Assembly: GCA_900542195.1 (NCBI GenBank)
Contig: UQNA01000006.1
Coordinates: 1 to 64,000 of the forward strand
Direction: 5' to 3'
Length of the DNA stretch: 64,000 bases
Origin: an uncultured Sutterella sp.
GTDB taxonomy: Bacteria; Pseudomonadota; Gammaproteobacteria; Burkholderiales; Burkholderiaceae_F
The position numbers and the translations under genes are program-made. Under the pieces are notes generated by a model. That model did not search any database and was not told the origin of the DNA. It worked only from the letters and a program-made list of their open reading frames with translations. The first letter of the stretch is position 1; each line of letters opens with the position of its first letter. Below, one piece after another: positions 7,812-15,458 of the stretch.

Positions 7812-8110
7812 TAAAGCGCATTTGTTAGATGCCGTTTTTGAAGCCAGTATAGGAGCTGAAAAACCTGACGTTTACTTGAGAAGGACGCTTTAAAAAATAC
7901 CTTGAAATAGTGGAACGCTTATTTGAGAAATTTGCGGCACATTAATTTGAGAAATTGCAGCGAGTGAAAGGCTCTTCGCGGTTTCTGTCAGGAAACGTGA
8001 AGAGCACTTAAAAATGTCTATTTTCTGAAGTCAGGCTTGGAATTGATAAAAGGTTAATTTCGAAAGCTGAGAATTAGGACAGAAAACTCTAAACAGCATT
8101 AAGAAAAGAA
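7812..8110. other. gene-free stretch with a strong hairpin and a faint coding remnant
   Basis: A strong hairpin (7971-7985 with 7992-8005, GCTCTTC/GAAGAGC at the base) probably ends tetR or the convergent gene. Two near-direct repeats of TTGAGAAATT occur at about 7923 and 7947. A 27-codon stretch just after tetR (about 7814-7894) reads AHLLDAVFEASIGAEKPDVY and is faintly like the start of class-II glycerate kinases, but it has no continuation. No complete gene is seen. Confidence 0.45.
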
Positions 8111-8410
8111 TTATCTTTGTTTTCGTTTAGAGAAATAGACCAATAGAAGAAGAGGCCAAAGCCAAGTACTGATAACCCATAAAAAGAAGAATCTTGATGT
8201 GGTCTTTTCGGGTGCCTTTTTGCTGACGTAACCAATCGCAAACGCGCCTGCAACCACCCATGCGAGGATTAAAATATAAACTGTTGATCTTGCTTGATAA
8301 GTATCACCGAATATAGAACCAAAAAAGGCTGCGACAGGAATGGCCAACAAAACAGCGGTTGCGCCCCCTATTAAGTTAGAGCCTATTTGGTTATTTTGTT
8401 TTAGAGACAT
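8111..8410 (-). CDS. small membrane protein of unknown function (99 aa)
   Basis: The predicted protein has three hydrophobic helices (about 14-33, 42-61, 73-92) and a positively charged C-terminus (SKRKQR). I do not recognise a family. Its start lies 17 bp from the divergent mnmE start, a spacing often conserved between real genes, but the ribosome site is weak. In many proteobacteria yidC and rnpA stand upstream of mnmE; this gene and tetR stand there instead. Confidence 0.55.
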   Translation of the reverse strand: MSLKQNNQIGSNLIGGATAVLLAIPVAAFFGSIFGDTYQARSTVYILILAWVVAGAFAIGYVSKKAPEKTTSRFFFLWVISTWLWPLLLLVYFSKRKQR

Positions 8411-8427
8411 AGCTAGCCCGAAAATTT

Positions 8428-9807
8428 ATGAATGATAATTTTAACGATCCTATCGTAGCCTTGGCTACCGGGACAGGTAATTCAGGAATAGGAATCATCC
8501 GCCTTTCCGGCAAAGACGAGATAATCCAAGAAATAGCAAAATTAGTCTTGCCTAAGTTCAAGCCTGAAAATAGAAAGGCTCAGTTGCTCTCCTTTGTTGA
8601 TCAAAATCAAGAACAAGTCGATAAAGTCATCACTCTTTATTTTAAGGCGCCAAATTCATACACTGGGGAGACAGTTCTTGAAGTCCAGTCTCATGGAGGA
8701 CAGGTTCTTCTTACTTGGATTCTTGAGATCCTTTTAGAAGTTGGTAAGAAGTATTCGTTGAGATTGGCAGAGCCCGGAGAATTTACTGAGAGAGCGTTTT
8801 TGAACGGAAAAATGGACTTAGTCCAAGCCGAGGCCGTTGCTGATTTGATCGATGCTAGCTCGAGAAATGCTGTGCGTGCGGCGTCCCTCTCTTTAAAAGG
8901 AGAGTTCTCTAAATATGTTCATGAAGTCTCGGAATTGCTTGTTCGTCTTCGCATTGAAGTTGAAGCAATCCTCGATTTTCCTGAAGAGGAAATCGATTTC
9001 ATTACTGAGTACAACTGCAAAGAAAGACTTGAAGAAATTATCCGAGATATTAAACAAACCTTAGAAATTGCACAGCAAGGAGAAACTCTTCGAGATGGTT
9101 TTAAAGTTGCTCTAGCTGGTCAGACAAATGCCGGAAAATCCAGCATTTTGAACAGACTGGCCGGAGATGAAATTGCTATTGTGTCCGATGTTGCTGGAAC
9201 AACTAGAGATAAAATTCAAACTTTGATACATATGAACGGCATTCCTTTCCATATCACAGATACCGCAGGTATTAGAGAAACCTCAGACAAAGTCGAGAAA
9301 ATCGGTATAGAAAGAGCCAAAAATGAGATTTCTAAGTCCGACATTGTTGTCCGAGTCCTTGACGGAGGCGATCCGGAAAAATCAAAGAACGATGAGAAGA
9401 TTCTAAGTTTAGTAAAACAATTAACTCACGAAGACATTCCAATACTCACAGTCTTGAATAAGTCTGACCTTCTTTCTGAGGATAGTGTTTCACGTGAAAC
9501 AGAAATTAAAACGTCTGCTCTGACAGGAGAAGGAATTAATGATCTAAGAAACGCATTATTAAAAGCTGCGGGTTGGAAACCTAAAGAATCTGTCTTTATT
9601 GCTCGGAAACGTCACTTAGACAGTTTGAATGCTGCCTTAGCTCATCTTGAACTAGCTCAAGAGCTAATTTCTTATAACGATATGAAATTGGAGCTGTTTG
9701 CTGAGGAGTTGAGATTAGCTAACGATGATTTGGGAAGTATCGTTGGAAAGACAACGAGTGATGATCTTTTAGGGCTCATCTTTAAAGGTTTTTGTATTGG
9801 TAAATAA
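8428..9807 (+). CDS. mnmE: tRNA uridine-5-carboxymethylaminomethyl modification GTPase MnmE
   Basis: The 459-aa protein has the usual MnmE length and order: an N-terminal tetrahydrofolate-binding domain (PIVALATGTGNSGIGIIRLSG), a helical domain, an inserted G domain with P-loop GQTNAGKSS (231-239), DTAG and NKSD, and the C-terminal CIGK with the conserved Cys. With MnmG it modifies the wobble uridine of several tRNAs. A parS site lies within the gene, at codons 353-358 (residues VSRET), and a second follows the stop. mnmG starts 41 bp downstream. Confidence 0.97.
   Translation: MNDNFNDPIVALATGTGNSGIGIIRLSGKDEIIQEIAKLVLPKFKPENRKAQLLSFVDQNQEQVDKVITLYFKAPNSYTGETVLEVQSHGGQVLLTWILEILLEVGKKYSLRLAEPGEFTERAFLNGKMDLVQAEAVADLIDASSRNAVRAASLSLKGEFSKYVHEVSELLVRLRIEVEAILDFPEEEIDFITEYNCKERLEEIIRDIKQTLEIAQQGETLRDGFKVALAGQTNAGKSSILNRLAGDEIAIVSDVAGTTRDKIQTLIHMNGIPFHITDTAGIRETSDKVEKIGIERAKNEISKSDIVVRVLDGGDPEKSKNDEKILSLVKQLTHEDIPILTVLNKSDLLSEDSVSRETEIKTSALTGEGINDLRNALLKAAGWKPKESVFIARKRHLDSLNAALAHLELAQELISYNDMKLELFAEELRLANDDLGSIVGKTTSDDLLGLIFKGFCIGK
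9486..9501. promoter_or_regulatory. parS: parS centromere site inside mnmE
   Basis: TGTTTCACGTGAAACA is a perfect match to the 16-bp ParB nucleation site and lies within the mnmE reading frame. The parAB genes are about 20 kb away. Confidence 0.93.
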
Positions 9808-9810
9808 ACT

Positions 9811-9826
9811 TGTTTCACGTGAAACA
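9811..9826. promoter_or_regulatory. parS: parS centromere site between mnmE and mnmG
   Basis: This is a second perfect TGTTTCACGTGAAACA, 325 bp from the first. Clustered parS sites are typical of the origin-proximal region, where ParB loads. Confidence 0.93.
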
Positions 9827-9848
9827 ACATACTAGGAAAGAATAAAAA

Positions 9849-11774
9849 ATGGAGTTTTATCCGAAAAGCTACGATGTAGTTGTTGTAGGCGGAGGAAATG
9901 CAGGTATTGAAGCTGCTGCAGCAAGTGCGAGAATGGGGGCAAAAACTCTTCTTATTACGCATAATTTTGATACTTTAGGTCAACAGTCCTGCAATCCGTC
10001 TATCGGTGGAATTGGTAAAAGTCATTTGGTAAGGGAATTGGATGCTTTAGATGGAGTTATGGCTAAAGTCACCGATCTCTCTGGCATTCAGTTCCGGTTG
10101 TTGAATGCTTCAAAAGGCGCAGCAGTCCGTGCAACTCGTGCCCAGATAGATAGAACGCTCTATAAGAATCATATGAGAAAGATTGTGGAAAATATTCCAA
10201 ATCTTTCACTTATGGAAGCCGCTGTAGACAATGTTATTGTCGAAAATGGAAAAGCTGTCGGCGTGATTCTTGATTCACAGATTGCAATCCGCTGCAGAGC
10301 AGTTGTTCTGTCAGCCGGAACTTTCTTGAACGGAAAGATATTCGTTGGTTTGTCAGCATATGCTGGCGGTAGAGTTGGTGATCCTTCTGCAATTGCTTTA
10401 GGAAATGATTTAATGAGTTTAGGTCTCCCTAAGGGCAGACTTAAAACCGGAACCCCTGCTCGTTTGGATGGAAGAACGATCGATTTTTCGAAGTGCACTA
10501 TTCAATATGGAGATACTGATCCGACACCGGTATTTTCGTTTTTAGGTTCAGCGGATCAACATCCAGAACAGATTCCTTGTTGGATTACGAATACCAACAC
10601 AACTACTCATGACATCATTCGAAACGGTTTAGATCGTTCACCGCTCTACACCGGAATCATTGAAGGTATTGGTCCAAGATACTGTCCTTCTATTGAAGAT
10701 AAAATCCATCGTTTTGCCTCCAAAGATTCTCATCATGTATTTTTGGAACCGGAAGGTTTAAATACTCATGTTTATTATCCGAACGGTATTTCAACCAGTT
10801 TGCCTTTTGACGTTCAAATCAAATTTATTCATTCTATTCCTGGACTGGAAAATGTAGAAATTTTGAGACCGGGATACGCTATCGAATATGACTACTATGA
10901 TCCTCGTTCTCTGAAATCTACTTTGGAAAGTAAAGATATTGAAGGATTATTTATGGCCGGTCAGGTAAATGGCACAACCGGATATGAAGAGGCTGCTGCT
11001 CAGGGTATTTTTGCCGGCATCAATGCAGTTCTTTATACACGTGAGCAAGAGCCGTTCCATCTAAGACGTGACCAAGCTTATCTGGGAGTGATGGTCGATG
11101 ATTTGATTACAAAGGGCGTTAATGAGCCTTATAGAATGTTCACTTCTCGAGCTGAATATCGCCTCAGTCTAAGGGAAGATAATGCTGATCAAAGGCTTAC
11201 GGAAATCGGTTATAAGCTAGGTGTGGTTGGACAAGAAAGATGGGAAGCTTTCTCCAGAAAGATGGATATTCTTCAGAAGGAAGAAGAGAAATTAAAGTCT
11301 ACTTGGGTCAATCCCGGCGTTATAGAACCGAATATTGAGAAGGAAATTCTCGGTAAGGAATTGGTAAAAGAAAGCTTGTTGTATTCCTTATTGAAGCGGC
11401 CGGAAATGAATTATTCAAAGCTGACTCAACTTGTCGATAAGGTAGGAAATCCGCTTTTGAAAGATCCGATTCAAGACAAGGAACTTTCTTCTCTTTTGGA
11501 AACTCAAGTTAAATATTCCGGATATATTGATCGCCAGCAAGCCGAGGTTCAGAACAATCTGAATAAGATGGAAATCGTTATTCCGAAAGATTTCAACTAC
11601 GACGATGTTAAGGGTTTATCTTTTGAGATTTGTCAGAAACTCAAAAATGTCAGACCTGAAACTATCGGACAAGCGTTAGCAATTTCCGGGGTAACTCCCG
11701 CGGCTATTTCTATTTTGTTGGTTTACTTAAAGCGCTACGAATTGCAGAAAGGTAAAAATGTCAAAGGATCTTAA
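9849..11774 (+). CDS. mnmG: tRNA uridine-5-carboxymethylaminomethyl modification enzyme MnmG (GidA)
   Basis: The 641-aa FAD protein begins with VVVGGGNAGIEAA and has the family signatures CNPSIGGIGKSHLVRELDALDG and GYEEAAAQG. It works with MnmE to install the cmnm5 group on wobble uridine-34. AGGAAAG precedes the ATG. The 3' end overlaps rsmG by 17 bases, so the two are translated together. Confidence 0.97.
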   Translation: MEFYPKSYDVVVVGGGNAGIEAAAASARMGAKTLLITHNFDTLGQQSCNPSIGGIGKSHLVRELDALDGVMAKVTDLSGIQFRLLNASKGAAVRATRAQIDRTLYKNHMRKIVENIPNLSLMEAAVDNVIVENGKAVGVILDSQIAIRCRAVVLSAGTFLNGKIFVGLSAYAGGRVGDPSAIALGNDLMSLGLPKGRLKTGTPARLDGRTIDFSKCTIQYGDTDPTPVFSFLGSADQHPEQIPCWITNTNTTTHDIIRNGLDRSPLYTGIIEGIGPRYCPSIEDKIHRFASKDSHHVFLEPEGLNTHVYYPNGISTSLPFDVQIKFIHSIPGLENVEILRPGYAIEYDYYDPRSLKSTLESKDIEGLFMAGQVNGTTGYEEAAAQGIFAGINAVLYTREQEPFHLRRDQAYLGVMVDDLITKGVNEPYRMFTSRAEYRLSLREDNADQRLTEIGYKLGVVGQERWEAFSRKMDILQKEEEKLKSTWVNPGVIEPNIEKEILGKELVKESLLYSLLKRPEMNYSKLTQLVDKVGNPLLKDPIQDKELSSLLETQVKYSGYIDRQQAEVQNNLNKMEIVIPKDFNYDDVKGLSFEICQKLKNVRPETIGQALAISGVTPAAISILLVYLKRYELQKGKNVKGS

Positions 11775-12414
11775 ATCGCTGCTTGAATCCGGATTGTCAG
11801 ATTTAGGTTTGACGTTTGATGAAGTACAGGTAAAAAAGTTGCTTCAATATTCAGATTTGATCTTGAAGTGGAACAAAACTTATAACTTGACAGCAATCAA
11901 GACAAGTGAGGAGGTGATCGTTAAACACCTTCTAGATTCACTGTCAGTTTGCAAAATTCTTCAAAAATTAGCTGAAAGAGGCAATAAAAAGGTCTTGGAT
12001 GTCGGATGTGGTGCCGGGCTGCCAAGCCTGCCCTGCTCTATGTTCTCGCCGGATCTGAGCTTTACTTTGGTGGATTCTGTTGGCAAAAAGATTATGTTTG
12101 TGACCCAAGTATGCACACTTTTAGGTTTAAAACACGTCTTTCCTAAGCACGAACGTATAGAAGATGAACCCCGAAGTAATAAGTTTTCAGTAATCACATC
12201 TCGAGCTTTCACTTCCTTAGAAAATTTTGTTGAGCTCACCAGAGACCTTTTGGAAGAAGATGGAAGATGGTTGGCCTTGAAAGCAAAATTAGAAAAGAAT
12301 GAAATTTCTGCAATTCCTGATGACATAGAAATTGAAGAAATCTTAGATTTGAAAGTTCCCTTCTTAAATGAGACACGATGTATTGTAATTCTCAAAAAGA
12401 AAATCCTTGAATAA
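11758..12414 (+). CDS. rsmG: 16S rRNA (guanine-527-N7)-methyltransferase RsmG
   Basis: The 218-aa protein shows WNKTYNLTAI (about residues 39-48), HLLDSLSV and the SAM-binding VLDVGCGAGLPSLP (about 79-92), all typical of RsmG (GidB). It methylates G527 in the 530 loop of 16S rRNA. The start lies inside the end of mnmG, with AGAAAGG as ribosome site, and a strong terminator follows. In related genomes parA usually comes next; here about 16.7 kb of other genes intervene. Confidence 0.96.
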   Translation: MSKDLKSLLESGLSDLGLTFDEVQVKKLLQYSDLILKWNKTYNLTAIKTSEEVIVKHLLDSLSVCKILQKLAERGNKKVLDVGCGAGLPSLPCSMFSPDLSFTLVDSVGKKIMFVTQVCTLLGLKHVFPKHERIEDEPRSNKFSVITSRAFTSLENFVELTRDLLEEDGRWLALKAKLEKNEISAIPDDIEIEEILDLKVPFLNETRCIVILKKKILE

Positions 12415-12439
12415 ATCTAATTCGAGTTGCGCAATTTTT

Positions 12440-12472
12440 AAAGAGGAGAGGTTTATGCCGCTCCTCTTTTTT
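12440..12472 (+). terminator. rho-independent terminator after rsmG
   Basis: AAAGAGGAG (12440-12448) pairs with CTCCTCTTT (12461-12469), and a run of T follows. Confidence 0.88.
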
Positions 12473-12559
12473 AACAAAACAAAATGCCGGTCAAGTTGGG
12501 AACCGGATCAATTTCTTAAGCATTGTTTGGTGTTCCAGAGGACGTTTGTTTTGAAAAGA

Positions 12560-13753
12560 TTAATCATTTTTTGAACAAGCATCGACTGGTGCAAATAAAT
12601 AGGTCGAGAAAAATCCAATGGTAAGAATAAAAACAGCTGCGAGAATTATGGACGTTATAGAGAATTTAGAAAGAAAATAAGGAAAGAAGAAAGCACTGAG
12701 TCCGGAAACAAAACGCGTCACACAAGTAAGAACTCCAATGGCCTGCTCTCTAATTTTTACTTCGAATATTTCGTTTGGATAAACATAATCTAAAGTTGTC
12801 TGTAGCCCGTATGAAGCTGCATAACCTATAAATGCAAGGACGATAATCAATAAAGACACAGAGTCGGCCCAAAGGAGCGGTATAAGACAAAGCGCCATGA
12901 GAGCGAAGGTTATTAAGGCTAAAAATTTTCTGGTGCACTTGTCAATAATCAAGTAAGAGCAAGAACTTCCGAGGAAGAAGAAAATATAGGTGACGCTTAA
13001 TTGGAAAAAACTTCCGCTTCCTGAAAAACCTAATGCTTCCATGATAGAAGGACCGAAAAGAAGTATGACGGTGACAGGAATGCATTGACAAGTCCAGAAC
13101 GCACAAAGAAAGCCTAGGTTCAACAAAGATTCTTTAGACCAAGGTTTACCTATTGGAGAGGAGGAGACGATTTTGGGGCTCTTTTGAGAGGTTTTAGAGG
13201 TGCTGGCGAAATAAGGAAGTCTTGTTAAAAGGACAGTCAACGGAATTAAGGCCGGTGCAGCTAAAAGAACTTCGGATGAAACCGAGAACAAACTAGCAAG
13301 CCAGAAAACTAAAATGGCAAAAATTGCTCCCCAGTACCAGCTAGACATTAATAGCGTAAGTCCTTTAGCTTTAAAGGATGTATGGCATTGGCTGGAGAAA
13401 AAGACCTGAGAGATTGGATAGTCGCTTCCGATAAAGAATCCGAACAAGAAGCGAGCTGCCAGGAGATAGAAAAAGCTATCGAATAAAACTTGAGATAGAA
13501 GAAGAATAAAGATGGCCAGTGGGCTTAAAAAATAAATATTTTCGGTTTTGAGTTTTTTGTTGACGGCACTAACCAGAAAAGAACCTGCCATTACTCCGAA
13601 AAGGTAACTGGTTCCATAGGCACCTGCGCTCCAAGTGCTTAAATTAAATTGAGGTGCTAAAGAAAGAAGCAGAAAGCCGCCGGAAACGGTAAAAAAAGCA
13701 TCCAAGAAAGGAGTTCCGCTGGCGCCTAAGCAAAGAAGATACTGATTCCGCAT
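12560..13753 (-). CDS. MFS metabolite:H+ symporter of locus 2
   Basis: The 397-aa protein has about 12 membrane segments. The C-terminal half carries YPNEIFEVKIREQAIG, resembling the YPTE-hexapeptide region of the sugar and aromatic-acid:H+ symporter branches of the MFS. It starts 13 bp after the sigma-54 activator gene with a GAGGT ribosome site, so the two are one operon. Uptake or release of the locus 2 substrate is inferred from position only. Confidence 0.75.
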   Translation of the reverse strand: MRNQYLLCLGASGTPFLDAFFTVSGGFLLLSLAPQFNLSTWSAGAYGTSYLFGVMAGSFLVSAVNKKLKTENIYFLSPLAIFILLLSQVLFDSFFYLLAARFLFGFFIGSDYPISQVFFSSQCHTSFKAKGLTLLMSSWYWGAIFAILVFWLASLFSVSSEVLLAAPALIPLTVLLTRLPYFASTSKTSQKSPKIVSSSPIGKPWSKESLLNLGFLCAFWTCQCIPVTVILLFGPSIMEALGFSGSGSFFQLSVTYIFFFLGSSCSYLIIDKCTRKFLALITFALMALCLIPLLWADSVSLLIIVLAFIGYAASYGLQTTLDYVYPNEIFEVKIREQAIGVLTCVTRFVSGLSAFFFPYFLSKFSITSIILAAVFILTIGFFSTYLFAPVDACSKND

Positions 13754-13766
13754 CGAGACCTCGTCA

Positions 13767-15281
13767 TCAGTAATGGATATTGAGTTTTTTTAGTTTGCTT
13801 CTTAATGTATTCGGATGCATTTTTGCAATTTCCGCAGCTCCCCCAGGCCCCGAAATTTTGCCTTTTACTTGATGAAGCAACGATAAAAAATACTGTCGGA
13901 TAGTATCTTCATAGGAAGTTGAGGGGCACCCAATATTCCCTTCCTTTGCACGAATTGCAGAAGAATTTAATAAAACTTGCTTAAGTTCAATTTGTGAACT
14001 CTGACTGGATAACACTGCTCGTTCTAATGAGTTTTCTAATTCACGGACATTCCCGGGCCAAGCGTAATTGCGAAGGAATTCAATAGAATGCGAAGAAAGT
14101 ACAGGCTTGATTTTTAATCCGTATTTATCTTTAAGTTTTCCTAAAAACAGCTCTGAAAGAAGTACGGCATCCTCCCCTCTTTCACGAAGCGGTGGTATTG
14201 AGATCGGATAAACGTTTAAACGAAACCAAAGATCTTCTCTGAAAGTTCCGTCTTCAACCATCCGTTGAAGATTACGGTGTGTCGCAGCAACAATACGCAC
14301 ATTAACTCGAATTTCTTTAGTGTCCCCTACCCGGATGATTGTTTTTTGCTGCAAGGTTCTAAGTAAGCGAACTTGCGCACTAGGCGTTAGCTCACCTATT
14401 TCATCAAGGAACAAAGTGCCGCTATCTGCTTGCTCAAAGAATCCTTTTCTGGTTTGCTTTGCATCAGTGAACGCGCCTTTTTCATAGCCGAATAGTTCTG
14501 AGTCAAGAAGATTGTCGGAGATGGCGCCGCAATTAATTTTGACTAGTGGTCCATTGGAACGGGACGACATAGAGTGAATTAAATCTGCGATTACTTCTTT
14601 GCCCGTTCCCGTCTCTCCAAGTACTAAAACGGTGGCTTCTGTAGGTGCGATCTTTTCTATTTGTTCGGCAATGCTCGAAAGTGAAGGAGAATGCTTTAAG
14701 AAATTAACGATAGGCTTTCTTTTTTCTATTTCCAGACTCTCTAGCAGCTTGGATTTCTCCTTTCCTAACTGGCTATTTTCTTTAAGAAGAAAGGTGTTCA
14801 GCGCATTGCATGTGACTAAAGCCAAAGGATCATGAAGACGTTGGAGAAGTTCGGCTTGTTTTTCGCAGAAGTGATGACTGAATTGGCTGTAGAAGCAAAC
14901 CACACCTAAATGTTTTTCGTCTTTAAAAAGGTCTAGCATCAAGAAGGACTTAACCTCCGGGATGGCCTGAGATAAGACGTATTGAGTGAAAGGATCATCC
15001 GTAATTTCTTGAATGCACAGAACTGTGCCTCTTTCTTTTTTTAACTTTTGGAAGAAATAGCTTGGGACTTTGATTGGAGCCGGAAGCGGTTGAATGCCGG
15101 CCCTATTAATATGTCCTAGAAAAGAGACGGCTTGCTTGGATCTATCGTAAAAATTAATGAAAACGCCCTCAGCATCAAGTTTCTGGTTCAGGACAGTAAA
15201 AAGCCGAAAAAGAGATTTTTCCAGACTGAGGCTGGAGCAGAGGACTTCAACCAGATGAGATATGTCTTCCATAGTTTTCAC
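13767..15281 (-). CDS. sigma-54-dependent activator with GAF sensor domain (NtrC/FhlA type)
   Basis: The 504-aa protein has three parts: a GAF-like sensor domain (about 10-165), an AAA+ domain with Walker A GETGTGKE (222-229) and Walker B FLDE (291-294), and a Fis-type helix-turn-helix at the end (AAEIAKMHPNTLRSKLKKL). The loop that contacts sigma-54 reads GAFTDA (269-274) rather than GAFTGA. The start is unsure: GTG at 15281, or ATG at 15272 three codons later; neither has a good ribosome site. It is divergent from the reductase operon, whose upstream region holds a sigma-54 promoter and two palindromes, making that operon its clear target. Confidence 0.9.
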   Translation of the reverse strand: MKTMEDISHLVEVLCSSLSLEKSLFRLFTVLNQKLDAEGVFINFYDRSKQAVSFLGHINRAGIQPLPAPIKVPSYFFQKLKKERGTVLCIQEITDDPFTQYVLSQAIPEVKSFLMLDLFKDEKHLGVVCFYSQFSHHFCEKQAELLQRLHDPLALVTCNALNTFLLKENSQLGKEKSKLLESLEIEKRKPIVNFLKHSPSLSSIAEQIEKIAPTEATVLVLGETGTGKEVIADLIHSMSSRSNGPLVKINCGAISDNLLDSELFGYEKGAFTDAKQTRKGFFEQADSGTLFLDEIGELTPSAQVRLLRTLQQKTIIRVGDTKEIRVNVRIVAATHRNLQRMVEDGTFREDLWFRLNVYPISIPPLRERGEDAVLLSELFLGKLKDKYGLKIKPVLSSHSIEFLRNYAWPGNVRELENSLERAVLSSQSSQIELKQVLLNSSAIRAKEGNIGCPSTSYEDTIRQYFLSLLHQVKGKISGPGGAAEIAKMHPNTLRSKLKKLNIHY

Positions 15282-15296
15282 TAAATATCGTAATTC

Positions 15297-15331
15297 ACGA
15301 AATATCGTAAAAAAATTATACGAAATTTCGT
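15297..15331. promoter_or_regulatory. paired palindromic upstream activator sites
   Basis: ACGAAATATCGT (15297-15308, near-perfect) and ACGAAATTTCGT (15320-15331, perfect palindrome) are centred 23 bp apart, about two helical turns, and lie 84 and 107 bp before the -24 element. This is the expected place for enhancer sites of a sigma-54 activator. They also overlap the activator gene's own upstream region, so autoregulation is possible. Confidence 0.7.
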
Positions 15332-15406
15332 GAATTATTCTGATTAGGATTTCTATCTATTCTGAGAAATATAAATAAAACAATCGGTTAACAGTAATAG
15401 ATAAAA

Positions 15407-15423
15407 TTGGCATAGAGCTTGCA
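15407..15423 (+). promoter_or_regulatory. sigma-54 (-24/-12) promoter of the locus 2 reductase operon
   Basis: TTGGCATAGAGCTTGCA fits the consensus YTGGCACGRNNNTTGCW with only two deviations, and the GG and GC have the exact required spacing. It lies 36 bp before the flavoprotein start. Confidence 0.8.
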
Positions 15424-15458
15424 ATAAATAATTCAAACCCAATAATCAAGGAGCAAAA

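Noticed and set aside
7814..7894. 27-codon stretch faintly like the N-terminus of class-II glycerate kinase
   Set aside because: It is too short and has no continuation; the likeness rests on a few residues from memory and may be chance.
8428..12414. The repeated TGTTTCACGTGAAACA considered as a regulator operator
   Set aside because: It is an exact parS sequence, and parA and parB are in the same window.
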